A DNA stretch of 64,000 nucleotides from Aldehydirespirator sp965261105 (GCA_965261105.1 CBDHCM010000006.1:620001-684000), one strand, 5' to 3'. Numbered from the stretch's first letter, positions 42,000 to 51,598 are shown. A program made the numbers and translations. Notes: generated from the letters alone by a model not told the origin.

Positions 42000-43619
42000 C
42001 TAGTTGACGCGGCGGTCCCGGCCGGCCCAGAGCTGGTCTCGCAGGGCGAACTTCTGGACCTTGCCGGTGGCGGTCTTGGGCAGATCGCCGAACGTCACCG
42101 ACTTGGGGGCCTTGAAGCGGGCGATGCGGGACTTCACATGCTCGACGAGGTCGGCCTCGGTCACGGCCGCGCCGGGCCGCAGCACCACGAAGGCGGCGGG
42201 CACCTCGCCCCAGGTGTCGTCGGGGGCGGCCACCACTGCGCACTCCACCACGTCGGGATGCGACGCCAGGGCCTGCTCCACCTCGATGGAGGCGATGTTC
42301 TCGCCGCCGGAGATGATCACGTCCTTGGCCCGGTCCCGCACCTCCACATAGCCGTGGTCGTGCATCACGGCCACGTCCCCGGTACGGAACCATGTGCCGC
42401 CGGGCCCGTGAACCGAAGCGGCCGCGGTGGCGTCGGGGTCCTTGTAGTAGCCGAGCATCACGTTGTTGCCCCTGATCGCGATCTCGCCCTGGGTAGTGCC
42501 GTCGGCGGGCACGTCGGCGCCGTCGGCGTCGACCACCCGCACCGACGATGTCACCAGCGTGCCCACCCCCTGGCGGGCCTTGATCCGGGCCTGGTCGTCG
42601 GCGGGCAGTTCGTCCCACTCGCGGCGCCAGTCGCAGATCAGCGACGGGCCGTAGGTCTCGGTCAGGCCGTAGAGGTGGGTCACGTCGATGTTGAGTTCCG
42701 CCAACTGCGACAGCAGCGTGGGCGACGGGGGAGCGCCGCCGGTGGCAACTTTCACGGTTCGGGGCGCGGGCGCCGCATCGGGATGGTTCACGAGGCCGAT
42801 CAGCACGGTGGGGGCCGCGTTGAAGTGGGTCACGCCGTCTTCGCGGATGTGGCGCCACACCGTGCCCGGCGCCAGGGTCCGCAGCATCAGATGGACGCCG
42901 CCCACCGCAGTGACCGCCCACGGGTAGCACCAGCCGTTGCAGTGGAACATGGGCAGCGTCCACAGGAACGCCGCGTCGCTGTCGAGCCCGCCCTGCGCGG
43001 CCATGGCCAGAGCGTTGAGGTTGGCTCCGCGGTGCGAGTACATCACGCCCTTGGGATGGCCCGTCGTCCCCGAGGTGTAGTTGAGGCTCAGCACGGCGTG
43101 CTCGTCGGCGGTGCTGGCCCGGTGGGGCTCGGCCGCCGCCAGCAGCGCCTCGTACTGGCAGTCGGAGGCGCCTGACACGCCGGCGTCGCTCGACACCACC
43201 AGCCGCAACCCCGGTATCTGCTGCTGGACCGATCGGGCCACATCGGCCAGGGCGTGGTCGGCGAACAGCACTTTGGACTCGGCGTGGCCCACGATCCAGG
43301 CCAACTCTGGTGCCGAGAGCCTGGAGTTGAGGGCGTTGAACACCACTCCGGCCATCGGGAAGCCGAAGGCGGCCTCCAAGGCCATGGACACGTTGGGGGC
43401 CAGCACGGACACCGCGTCGCCGGGCTCCAGGCCCAGGTCGAGCGTGGCTCCGGCCAGCCGCCCGCAGCGGTCGGCGAAGTCCCCGTAGCTGCGACGCAGC
43501 GGCCCATCGACCACTGCGGGGCGGTCGCCGTGCACCACCCGGGCCCGGTCGAGGAAGGCGACGGGCGTGAGCGGAACCGGCACGAACGGCGAAGATCCGC
43601 AGGGTCGGCTGGTGGTCAC
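42000..43619 (-). CDS. Acyl-CoA synthetase (AMP-forming, medium-chain/DmdB-like)
   Basis: A 539-residue ANL-superfamily ligase. The P-loop-like motif is LNYTSGTTGHPKGVMYSH, followed by YGLTETYGP and WFRTGDVAVMHDHGY; the C-terminal catalytic lysine lies in LPKTATGKVQK. The PMFHCNGW stretch is typical of medium-chain, aromatic or methylmercaptopropionate CoA ligases. GTG at 43619 is preferred over 43691 because homology starts there. It activates a carboxylic acid for beta-oxidation or a related route. Confidence 0.88.
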   Translation of the reverse strand: MTTSRPCGSSPFVPVPLTPVAFLDRARVVHGDRPAVVDGPLRRSYGDFADRCGRLAGATLDLGLEPGDAVSVLAPNVSMALEAAFGFPMAGVVFNALNSRLSAPELAWIVGHAESKVLFADHALADVARSVQQQIPGLRLVVSSDAGVSGASDCQYEALLAAAEPHRASTADEHAVLSLNYTSGTTGHPKGVMYSHRGANLNALAMAAQGGLDSDAAFLWTLPMFHCNGWCYPWAVTAVGGVHLMLRTLAPGTVWRHIREDGVTHFNAAPTVLIGLVNHPDAAPAPRTVKVATGGAPPSPTLLSQLAELNIDVTHLYGLTETYGPSLICDWRREWDELPADDQARIKARQGVGTLVTSSVRVVDADGADVPADGTTQGEIAIRGNNVMLGYYKDPDATAAASVHGPGGTWFRTGDVAVMHDHGYVEVRDRAKDVIISGGENIASIEVEQALASHPDVVECAVVAAPDDTWGEVPAAFVVLRPGAAVTEADLVEHVKSRIARFKAPKSVTFGDLPKTATGKVQKFALRDQLWAGRDRRVN

Positions 43620-43775
43620 GCCAACAAACGCTATGTGACCGCAATCACGAATGCGATGGAGGGCGCGGGCCATTTGTTCAACAACAGGCATTCAACAACA
43701 GGCAGATGAACGACACAAGGCGGATCGACGCATAGCACATGCGATCGGCAGACAAGGAGAAAGGGACAAGAGGAA

Positions 43776-44144
43776 ATGACATACACACTCCTAATCGCCG
43801 TCGTGGTATTCCTGGCGCTGCCAGCGGCGGCCGCGGCGGCCCGGATCGCCGCCCACTACCGCCGCGGCGCACACGGCCGCCCCGACCTCGAGTCGGGCCA
43901 CACCAGGGCCTTCCGGCCAGCCGAGGCCTTCGTGCGTGCCAGGCATCCCTCGCTGTGGCTCGGGGGCGATGCATCCGGCTCGCAGGTCCCCACCAAGACC
44001 CGCCGGGCTACGTTGAGGCCCGTCTTCTACCTCGGCGCGACACCAGTTCCGGAACGGCTCAGCCCTCGGCCGTCACCGACCGGGGCGTACATCCGCAGGG
44101 ACTTCGACCTGGATAGCCCCGACCATCGGGGCCGGGCCGCCTAG
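43776..44144 (+). CDS. Small hypothetical protein with N-terminal membrane helix
   Basis: A 122-residue protein from ATG 43776 (GGAAA upstream). One N-terminal helix (TLLIAVVVFLALPAAAAAA) is followed by a basic, proline-rich tail without a known domain. It is divergent from the synthetase at 42000. No function can be assigned. Confidence 0.5.
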   Translation: MTYTLLIAVVVFLALPAAAAAARIAAHYRRGAHGRPDLESGHTRAFRPAEAFVRARHPSLWLGGDASGSQVPTKTRRATLRPVFYLGATPVPERLSPRPSPTGAYIRRDFDLDSPDHRGRAA

Positions 44145-44319
44145 CCTGAAGCCACCGCTGCGGTGAGGCTCAGGGGGTGGGCGGGTCCGTGCGGTTCGCC
44201 GCGAACATCAAGCAATAGACCACACCACATGTAGCAAACCCATTGAAGTTCGTCCTGTCGGTGGTGGCGTCGATGCTGGTGACCCATCCCCCACCGCCCG
44301 CCCGTCGGTGGATCCAGGC

Positions 44320-45900
44320 TCAGGCGCCGACGAGATCCCCCAGCCGGGCCCGCAGGTCGTGCTTGCGCACCTTGCCTGAGGCCGTCAGCGGCAGTTCGTC
44401 CATGAAGGTCACGCCGCGGGGGGCCTTGTAGTTGGCCATCCGCTCCCGGCACCACGCCACCAGCTCGGCCCCGGCCGCGGCGGTGGTAGCGGCGTCGGGG
44501 GCGGGCACCACGAAGGCGTGGCCCCCCTCGCCCAGCCGCTCGTCGGGACGGCCCACCACCGCCACCTGGCCCACCGCGGGGTGGGCCAGCATGGTCGCCT
44601 CGATCTCGGCCGGGTAGGCGTTGAAGCCGCCGCAGATGAACATGTCCTTGAGCCGGTCGGTGATGGCCACGTATCCGGCTGCGTCCATGGTGCCGATATC
44701 GCCGGTGCGCAGCCATCCGTCGGCGCCGATAGCGGCCGCGGTGGCCTCGGGGTCGTCGAAGTAGCCGTCCATCACGTTGTAGCCCCGCACCACGACCTCG
44801 CCCGACTCTCCGGGCCGCAGCTCGGTGCCGCCGGGGCCGACGACCCGCACCTCAACGTCGTCGATGGCCCGGCCCGACGTGGCCGAGACCGTCTCGGGCG
44901 CATCGTCGTGGCGGCACATGGTGGCGATGCCGGACGACTCGGTGAGCCCGTAGCCGGTGACCACCACCTCGAAGCCGAGGCGCTGCCGCATGGCCTCGAT
45001 CATCGGCACCGGCACCGGGGCGGCGCCGGTCACCGCCAGCCGCAGGGTCGACATGTCGAAGCTGTCGAGGTCGGGATGGTTCAGGATTGCCTGGTAGATG
45101 GCGGGCGGGCCGGGCAGCATCGAGATCCGCTCCTGCGGCACGCGGGCCATCACCGACGGCACGTCGAAGACGGGGTGGGGGATCATCGTCGCCCCGGTCA
45201 TCAGGCAGGCCAGGATGCCGGCGTTGAGGCCGAAGGAGTGGAAGAACGGGTTGACGATCAAGTAGCGGTCGTCGTGGCGCAGCCCGATCACCGAGGCCCA
45301 GCTCCGGTAGGCCCGGCACACCGGGGCGTGCTTGAGCACCACGCCCTTGGGCCTGCCCGTGGTGCCGGAGGTGAACATGATGTGGCACGGGTCGTGTTCC
45401 GAGACGAGCGCCAGTTTCGAGTCGGCGGGAGCGCCCGGCGGCGCTTGGGCGACGAACTCGGAGAATCCGGCCGCGCCGGGCGGCACCGGCTCGCGCAGCA
45501 CCACAACCTGCTCGACGCACGAGGGAACGCCCCCGTCGGCGGCGCGCAGCAGGCCCAGGCGGTCGCTGCCCAGGAAGTCGGTGGAGCAGAACAGCAGGCG
45601 GGCCCCGGACCGGTCGAGCACGAAAGCGGCCTCGTCGCCCTTGAACCGGGTGTTGATCGGCACCACCACCCCGCCCGCGGCGTGGACACCCAGGGCGGCC
45701 ACCGCCCACTCCCACCAGTTGGGTCCCCACACGCCCACCCTGTCGCCCGGCGACAGTCCCCATGCGCCCAGCGCGGCTGCCATCTCGCCGACCCGGTCCC
45801 CCAGTTGGGCGAACGACATCCGCACCTCGCCGTCCACCAAAGCCTCAGACGCGCCGAAGCGGGCCGCCGCGTCGTCGACCAAAGCTGGAATCGTGGTCAC
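44320..45900 (-). CDS. Acyl-CoA synthetase (FadD3-like), coupled to P450
   Basis: A 526-residue ANL ligase with IMFTSGTTGRPKGVVLKH, GYGLTESSGIA, WLRTGDIGTMD and the catalytic LPLTASGKVRKH. GTG at 45900 overlaps the P450 stop (GTGA), so both are translated together. The resemblance is to FadD3-type ligases used in side-chain or ring degradation of steroids and terpenes. Pairing with a P450 suggests an oxygenated acid is made and then CoA-activated. Confidence 0.88.
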   Translation of the reverse strand: MTTIPALVDDAAARFGASEALVDGEVRMSFAQLGDRVGEMAAALGAWGLSPGDRVGVWGPNWWEWAVAALGVHAAGGVVVPINTRFKGDEAAFVLDRSGARLLFCSTDFLGSDRLGLLRAADGGVPSCVEQVVVLREPVPPGAAGFSEFVAQAPPGAPADSKLALVSEHDPCHIMFTSGTTGRPKGVVLKHAPVCRAYRSWASVIGLRHDDRYLIVNPFFHSFGLNAGILACLMTGATMIPHPVFDVPSVMARVPQERISMLPGPPAIYQAILNHPDLDSFDMSTLRLAVTGAAPVPVPMIEAMRQRLGFEVVVTGYGLTESSGIATMCRHDDAPETVSATSGRAIDDVEVRVVGPGGTELRPGESGEVVVRGYNVMDGYFDDPEATAAAIGADGWLRTGDIGTMDAAGYVAITDRLKDMFICGGFNAYPAEIEATMLAHPAVGQVAVVGRPDERLGEGGHAFVVPAPDAATTAAAGAELVAWCRERMANYKAPRGVTFMDELPLTASGKVRKHDLRARLGDLVGA

Positions 45901-47183
45901 GGGTCCCAGGCCACCAGCAGTTGGCGGGGGCCGCGGAAGGTGATGTTGGCGAATCGTTCCAGGCTCTGGCCCTCGACCAGCCGCAGCGACGGGATGCGCT
46001 CGGTCAGCACCTCCAGGGCCACGGTGGCCTCCAGGCGGGCGAGGCGGGCGCCCAGGCAGAAGTGGATGCCCTTGCCGAAGGAGATGTGGTTGCGGGCGTT
46101 GGGCCGGTGGATGTCGAAGTCGCCGGGGTGCTCGAAGATGTCGGGCTGGTGGTTGGCCGCGGCCAGGCTCAAGAAGATGTTGGTCCCCGCGGGCACCCGC
46201 ACTCCGGCCACCTCCGCGTCGGTGTTGGCGACGCGCCGCCAGCTCGTCTGGGGCGACTCGAAGCGCAGCACCTCCTCCAGCGCGGCTCCTATCAGCGACG
46301 GGTCCGCGCACAGCTCGTTCCATTGGGCGGGCCGTGACAGCAGGCAGATCAGCGAATTCGACAGGAAGTGGCTGACGATCTCGTGGCCCGCGAACGACAG
46401 GCCGTAGGTGATCGACTCCACCTCGCGGTAGGCGAGCTCGTCGGGGTCGCTGTGGTGCACGGCCAAGAGCTCGGAGGTGAAGTCGTCGCCGGGGTCGTCC
46501 ACCTTGGAGGCCACGAAGTCGCGGCAGTAGCGCCAGTAGGCCAGCATCTTGTGGGCGATCTGCACCTGCTCGGCCTCGTCGGGCTGGCCCCAGCTGAAGG
46601 CCAGCCGGTCCGAGCACCACTCCTTGAGCTTCTCGTCGTCGCTCTCGGGGAAGCCGATGAACCGGAAGATGGTCTCGCCCGGCAGCGGGTGCGCGAACAC
46701 CGGCACAAAGTCCGCCGGCGACCCGGCGCCCAGCAAGGCGTCGGCAAGAACGTGGCTGCGGCGCCGGATGTAGGGCTCCAGGATCCGCATGCGCCGGTTG
46801 GAGAACCCCCCCTTGGTGTGGTTGCGGATCCGGCCGTGGTCCGGCGGCTGGCGGTTGGACATGACCGCCACCGGGTTGAAGTCCGGCGCGGCCAGAACGG
46901 CGTGGGCGGCAGCGCTGAGCGGGAACACCGGGTCCTGCACATTCTGGGAGCCGAACGTCTCGGGGTCGAGGAACACCTCGCTGATGTCCTCCATGCGGGT
47001 GACCACCAGATAGCCGAGCTCGCTGGAATAGAACACCGGCGTGTCCCGCAGCCCGTCGAGCACCGCATAGGGGTCGGCGAGATAGTCGGCCGCGAACGGG
47101 GTGAAGCCGGTGACGGGGCAGCCCGACGGCGGCGAAGGCACCTCGTCGGGCACTCGGTGGTAGGACGCCTCGGTCTGGGTCAT
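45897..47183 (-). CDS. Cytochrome P450
   Basis: A 428-residue P450. The I-helix region is FAGHEIVSHF (acid/Gly region with His in place of the usual Thr neighbour), the K-helix ExxR lies in LEEVLRFESPQ, and heme ligation is ISFGKGIHFCLGARLARLE with the Cys thiolate. ATG at 47183 (MTQTEASYHRVP) is chosen over 47267. Partner ferredoxin and reductase are not in the window. It probably hydroxylates a hydrophobic substrate that the coupled ligase then activates. Confidence 0.9.
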   Translation of the reverse strand: MTQTEASYHRVPDEVPSPPSGCPVTGFTPFAADYLADPYAVLDGLRDTPVFYSSELGYLVVTRMEDISEVFLDPETFGSQNVQDPVFPLSAAAHAVLAAPDFNPVAVMSNRQPPDHGRIRNHTKGGFSNRRMRILEPYIRRRSHVLADALLGAGSPADFVPVFAHPLPGETIFRFIGFPESDDEKLKEWCSDRLAFSWGQPDEAEQVQIAHKMLAYWRYCRDFVASKVDDPGDDFTSELLAVHHSDPDELAYREVESITYGLSFAGHEIVSHFLSNSLICLLSRPAQWNELCADPSLIGAALEEVLRFESPQTSWRRVANTDAEVAGVRVPAGTNIFLSLAAANHQPDIFEHPGDFDIHRPNARNHISFGKGIHFCLGARLARLEATVALEVLTERIPSLRLVEGQSLERFANITFRGPRQLLVAWDP

Positions 47184-47273
47184 GTCTTCCTCTGCAGCCA
47201 CTCTGGTCGCCCATCTTCGCGCGGCGCGGCGGTCGGGCGCCCGCGGTCGTGTCGTGCCAGGATCCACCGGCGC

Positions 47274-47324
47274 CGAACTTCCGGGAGTTGTGCCCGTATG
47301 TGACCGAAAACCGCCGGAAGTTCG
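47274..47324. promoter_or_regulatory. 11-bp inverted repeat in the P450/glcD divergent region
   Basis: CGAACTTCCGG (47274-47284) and CCGGAAGTTCG (47314-47324) are perfect inverted copies with a 29-base spacer. They sit midway in the 191-base region between divergent P450 and glycolate-oxidase-type operons. Such a wide-spaced inverted repeat is typical of a dimeric or looping regulator. No regulator gene is adjacent. A TAGGGT -10-like box (47362-47367) precedes glcD. Confidence 0.55.
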
Positions 47325-47374
47325 CTCCGGGCCGAGCTACCTGGCTTCCCACGGGCCGCGTTAGGGTCTGAGCC

Positions 47375-48904
47375 GTGGCCAGGACGCTTGTTGCCGCCAC
47401 CCGCCGGGTGCTGGGATCGCGCCGCCGCGGCACGCGGCCATCGGCCACCGGCCCGTCCGCGGGGGACGGCGACGCCGGCCTGGTAGCCGACTTGGAGGCC
47501 GCTATCGGGGCCGACCGGGTGCGTGCCGACGCCGCGGCCCGCTACCTGGCCTCCCGGGACGCCTCCATCTATCTGGAGGGCAGCGCCGGGCCGGTGTGCT
47601 ACCCCGGCTCGACCTCCGACGTGGCGGCCTGCGTGGAAGTGGCGGCTCGCCACGGCCGGGCCGTGTCTCCCCGGGGGGCGGGCACGGGCCTCGCCGGGGG
47701 CGCCGCGCCGCTGGGCCAACCGGTGGTGCTGGCGATGACCCGGATGGACAAGCTGCTGGAGATCGACCTCGACAACGGCGTGGCCTGGGTGCAGCCCGGC
47801 ATGGTGAACCTGAACCTGTCGCGGGCGCTGGCCCCCCACGGGGTGCACTATGCGCCCGACCCCTCCAGCCAGGCGGCCTGCACCATCGGCGGCAACGTGG
47901 CCAACAACTCCGGCGGGCCGCACTGCCTCGCCTACGGCGTTACCAGCGCCCATGTGCTGGCCGTGGAGGTGGTGCTCTCCGACGGCTCGGTGGTCACTCT
48001 CGGCGGCCTGAGCGCCGAGCCGGCCGGCTACGACCTTCGCGGCGCGTTCGTCGGCTCGGAGGGGATGTGCGGCATCGCCACCGCGGTGGCCGTGCGGCTC
48101 ACCCCCAACCCGCCCGCGGTGCGCACCATGCTGCTGTGCTACGACGACGTGTCGGACGCGGCGGCCACCGTCAGCGCCATCATCGCGGCCGGGATCGTGC
48201 CCGCGGCCGTCGAGATGATGGACCAGCGCTGCGTGGCTGCGATAGAGGACTTCGCCCAGGCCGGCTACCCCACCGACGCTGCTGCGGTGCTGCTGACCGA
48301 GGTGGACGGGCAGCCCGGAGGAGTGGCCCTCGCGGCCGAGCGGATCGCCGACATCGCCCGCCGCAACCAGGCCATCAGCGTGCGCACCGCCGCTGACGAC
48401 GACGAGCGGGCCCGTCTCTGGAAGGGCCGCAAGAGCGCCTTCGGGGCGGTGGCCAACGTGATGCCCGACTACTACCTGCACGACACCGTAGTGCCCCGCA
48501 CCCGGCTCACCGAGGTGCTGGAGCGGGTGTACGAGATCGTCGATCGCTATGACCTGATCGTCCTCAACGTGTTCCACGCGGGCGACGGAAACCTGCACCC
48601 GATCCTGGCCTACGACTCCAGGGTGCCCGGCGCCGACGAGCGGGTGCACGCCGCGGGCCGCGAGATCATCGAGATGTCGCTGGACATGGGCGGAGCACTG
48701 ACCGGCGAGCACGGCATCGGCGTGGAGAAGCGCGACTACATGCACCGCATGTTCAGCCCCGTGGACCTCGACCAGCAGAGCCGGCTGCGGGCGTCGTTCG
48801 ACCCGCACTGCCGCATGAACCCCGGCAAGGTGCTGCCCAGCGCCCACAGCTGCTCCGACATCGCCGCGCTGCGGGCCTCCGACGCCGCCGGCGTGTGGGG
48901 ATGA
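47375..48904 (+). CDS. glcD: Glycolate oxidase-type FAD-linked subunit
   Basis: A 509-residue vanillyl-alcohol-oxidase-type flavoprotein. The FAD-binding stretch has VSPRGAGTGLAGGA and CTIGGNVANNSGGPHCLAYG, and the C-terminal domain has VFHAGDGNLHP and LTGEHGIGVEKR. The last motif carries the catalytic and FAD-contacting histidines of GlcD/D-lactate dehydrogenases. GTG at 47375 has TAGGGT seven bases before it, suggesting a leaderless message. With the two next genes it forms the membrane-associated three-subunit enzyme oxidising glycolate to glyoxylate. Confidence 0.9.
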   Translation: MARTLVAATRRVLGSRRRGTRPSATGPSAGDGDAGLVADLEAAIGADRVRADAAARYLASRDASIYLEGSAGPVCYPGSTSDVAACVEVAARHGRAVSPRGAGTGLAGGAAPLGQPVVLAMTRMDKLLEIDLDNGVAWVQPGMVNLNLSRALAPHGVHYAPDPSSQAACTIGGNVANNSGGPHCLAYGVTSAHVLAVEVVLSDGSVVTLGGLSAEPAGYDLRGAFVGSEGMCGIATAVAVRLTPNPPAVRTMLLCYDDVSDAAATVSAIIAAGIVPAAVEMMDQRCVAAIEDFAQAGYPTDAAAVLLTEVDGQPGGVALAAERIADIARRNQAISVRTAADDDERARLWKGRKSAFGAVANVMPDYYLHDTVVPRTRLTEVLERVYEIVDRYDLIVLNVFHAGDGNLHPILAYDSRVPGADERVHAAGREIIEMSLDMGGALTGEHGIGVEKRDYMHRMFSPVDLDQQSRLRASFDPHCRMNPGKVLPSAHSCSDIAALRASDAAGVWG

Positions 48905-49055
48905 GCGCTGGATGTCCAGTCTCGAGGGCTGCTATGCATCGGTCGCACGCTGCCACAGTGGCGAGGCCCAGAATCTCGGTGTTGCGTCCCAGGCCTGAGC
49001 TCGGCGACTGGGGCCGCGGCCGGACCGGAAGCGCAATCCGCCTGGAGCGGGCCCG

Positions 49056-50006
49056 ATGACCGCGTCCAACGGACGGTTCGTGTTCGATGAGGCCCTGACC
49101 GGCTTCGCGGCCGAGGTGGGAGCGGATGGGCCGGTATGCGTGCGGGGCGGCGGCACCCGCCGGCGCCTGGGCGGGGAGGCCGCGCCGGGCACTCGCGAGG
49201 TGCAAGCCCCGGCGGGTGTCGTCGCCTTCGAGCCGGCCGAGATGACGGTGCGGGTGCGGGCCGGCACGCTGGTGGCCGAACTCCACCAGGTTCTGGCCGA
49301 TGCGGGTCAGCGCACCGCCCTGCCCGAGCGTTCGGGCGGCACGGTGGGCGGAGCGCTGATGGCGGGAGAGTCGAGCATCGCCTGCCTCGGGCTGGGACCG
49401 GTGCGCGACGCGCTGCTGCAGGCCCGCTACGTGTGCGCCGACGGCCGGATCGCCGGCGCGGGCGCGGGCACCGTCAAAAACGTGAGCGGCTTCGACCTGT
49501 GCCGGCTGCTGGTTGGCTCGCTGGGCACACTCGGCCTGGTGGGCGAGGTGCTGCTGCGCACGGTGCCGGTGGGGGAGGTGGAGCGCTGGATGCGTGTCGA
49601 GGGTGCCGACCTGAGGGCTGCGCAGGCCTGCCGCACCGCCATGTCGATCCTGTGGGACGGAACCGCGACGTGGTTGCGGCTGGGCGGTTACGGCGTGGAC
49701 GTGGACGAGGATCTCTCTCGGCTGGCCGCGCTCGCCGCCGGCTCGCCCGCAGAGGTGGACGGCCCGCCCGACCTCCCGCCGCACCGCTGGTCGTGCACCC
49801 CCGCGGAGGCCGCGGCCTTCGATGCCGGCACCGGAGCCGCGGGCCGGTTCGTGGCCGAGATCGGGGTGGGGGTGGTGCACGCCTCCGAGCCGCAGCCTCC
49901 CCGACCGGTCGAGTCCGGCGTAGCGAAGCTGAACCGGCGGTTCAAGGAGCGCTTCGACCCTGACGGCCGCCTCAACCCCGGCCGCGACCCGCTTCGGAAG
50001 CCCTGA
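49056..50006 (+). CDS. glcE: Glycolate oxidase-type subunit (FAD-binding, GlcE-like)
   Basis: A 316-residue partial homologue of GlcD with a PCMH-type FAD domain (VCVRGGGTRRRLGGEA, PERSGGTVGGAL, TVKNVSGFDLCRLL). The C-terminal end VAKLNRRFKERFDPDGRLNP is diagnostic of GlcE. It follows glcD after 151 bases. Slightly short for the family (about 350), but all recognisable motifs are present. Confidence 0.87.
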   Translation: MTASNGRFVFDEALTGFAAEVGADGPVCVRGGGTRRRLGGEAAPGTREVQAPAGVVAFEPAEMTVRVRAGTLVAELHQVLADAGQRTALPERSGGTVGGALMAGESSIACLGLGPVRDALLQARYVCADGRIAGAGAGTVKNVSGFDLCRLLVGSLGTLGLVGEVLLRTVPVGEVERWMRVEGADLRAAQACRTAMSILWDGTATWLRLGGYGVDVDEDLSRLAALAAGSPAEVDGPPDLPPHRWSCTPAEAAAFDAGTGAAGRFVAEIGVGVVHASEPQPPRPVESGVAKLNRRFKERFDPDGRLNPGRDPLRKP

Positions 50007-50106
50007 TGCGTGATCCGACGCACCCGCGGCGAAATTGGTGCGATTATTGGACCTGTGAGGGCGCTTTCGTCGACAATTTGAGCTCGGCTCCGCTGAGGAG
50101 ACCCTG

Positions 50107-51279
50107 ATGCACCTCGGCCTCGACGACGACGAGCTGGTTGCGTGCGTGTCCTGCGGGCTGTGCCTGCCCCACTGTCCGACGTTTGTGATCACCGGGCGCG
50201 ACACCGAGTCGCCGAGGGGCCGCATCGCGCTCATGCGGGCCGTGCAGAACGAGGACGCGCCGGTGACCGACGACGTGCTGCGCTCCATGGAGACCTGCGT
50301 TCAGTGCCGTGGCTGCGAGACGGCGTGCCCCAGCGCGGTGCCGTTCGGCCATCTGATGGAGGGCACCCGGACCGCGCTGGCGGCCGCGGGCCGGATCACC
50401 CCCCGCTGGCAGCGCTTGGCTCTGAAGGGGCTGCGCCATCGCCGTCTGCTGCTGGCCGGCTCCACCCTGCTGGCGCTGGCCATCCGGCTGCGGCTGGTGC
50501 CGACCCAGCGCCTGGGCCTGCCCGCCCGGATGCCGCTGCGGCGGCCGCGGCTGCGCACCTCCGGAGACGACGTGTGGCTGTTCACCGGCTGCGTGATGGA
50601 CGCCTGGCAGCGCGACGTTCACCTGGCCGTGCAAAGGGTGCTGGAGGCCGCCGGCGCGGGCGTGGAGCCCACGGGCGCGGTCGCGCCGTGCTGCGGGGCG
50701 CTGCACATCCATGCCGGGCTGGAGTCAGAGACCAAGGACATGGCCCGGCAGGTGATGGCCGGACTCTCCGGCGACGACCGCCCGATCCTGGTGGACGCAG
50801 CCGGGTGCGGCGCCGCGCTCAAGGACTACGGCCACCTGCTGGGCACCGACGAGGCCAAGGCCTTCTCGGCCCGGGTGTTCGATGTTCACGAATGGCTGGC
50901 CGAGCACCTCGGCGAGCTGCGAGCCCGGCGGCCGGTTGCTCCGCTGGAGATGACCGTGGCCGTGCAGGACCCGTGCCATCTGCGCCACGTGCAGCGGGCC
51001 CATCAGGCCGTCTCCGTGGTGCTGGCCCCGTTCGTCACCAAGGTGGTCGCCCTCGACGACGACGGCCTGTGCTGCGGGGCGGGCGGCGCCTACTCCGTTA
51101 TGGAGCCCGAGCTGTCGCGGGCGATCCGCGAGCGCAAGACCGCAGCGGTGGCCCGCTCCGGAGCGTCGGTGGTGGCCAGCGCCAACCCGGGCTGCTCTCT
51201 GCATCTCGCGGCCGCCGGCCTGGATGTGTGCCACCCCCTCGAGCTGGTCGACCAGGCCCTCGCCGCGTCCCGCGCCTAA
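50107..51279 (+). CDS. glcF: Glycolate oxidase-type iron-sulfur subunit
   Basis: A 390-residue iron-sulfur protein. Two 4Fe-4S cluster motifs are CVSCGLCLPHCP (14-25) and CVQCRGCETACP (about 63-74), followed by two CCG domains (PCCGALHIH and LCCGAGGAYS) that bind the electron-transfer cofactor site. It passes electrons from GlcDE to the quinone pool. ATG at 50107 has GAGGAG nearby. The intergenic region after it holds a dispersed repeat. Confidence 0.9.
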   Translation: MHLGLDDDELVACVSCGLCLPHCPTFVITGRDTESPRGRIALMRAVQNEDAPVTDDVLRSMETCVQCRGCETACPSAVPFGHLMEGTRTALAAAGRITPRWQRLALKGLRHRRLLLAGSTLLALAIRLRLVPTQRLGLPARMPLRRPRLRTSGDDVWLFTGCVMDAWQRDVHLAVQRVLEAAGAGVEPTGAVAPCCGALHIHAGLESETKDMARQVMAGLSGDDRPILVDAAGCGAALKDYGHLLGTDEAKAFSARVFDVHEWLAEHLGELRARRPVAPLEMTVAVQDPCHLRHVQRAHQAVSVVLAPFVTKVVALDDDGLCCGAGGAYSVMEPELSRAIRERKTAAVARSGASVVASANPGCSLHLAAAGLDVCHPLELVDQALAASRA

Positions 51280-51324
51280 TGGGCCACGCGGATAGGTGCC
51301 GCCGCCTCGCGGCGCAGCGTTGTG

Positions 51325-51435
51325 CTTCCCGCTCTTGTTCGCTGCGCTCACGGGCCGCTCGGGCCACGCTCTGCCGAAATATGTAGAGAAACCCGTCATA
51401 TAGGAGCAATACTCGTACAGATTTGAGGCGAGCTT
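51325..51435 (+). repeat. Dispersed intergenic repeat, copy B
   Basis: Matches copy A (36641-36755) over about 110 bases with few differences, including CGTCATATAGGAGCAATACT and GATTTGAGGCGAGCTT. It follows glcF. The rest of 51280-51709 holds only this copy and a tandem array; no gene. Confidence 0.8.
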
Positions 51436-51598
51436 CACATACCTCGCGTCCGCGCCTAGCGGCGACAAGGGCTCCTCCAATCCCTGTGACTCACCCCTGG
51501 AGGGGCCCGTAACGGGGCTCGGCGGCCCGGTCTGGAGGGGACTGGGCCGCCGAGCCTTGTCCGCGCCCGTGCGGCCTGGCAGCCCTCGGTGGCCGGGC

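Noticed and set aside
41803..43644. 613-codon open frame overlapping the acyl-CoA synthetase
   Set aside because: Same strand, different frame, low-complexity Arg/Ala/Gly product; the synthetase frame has all ANL motifs.
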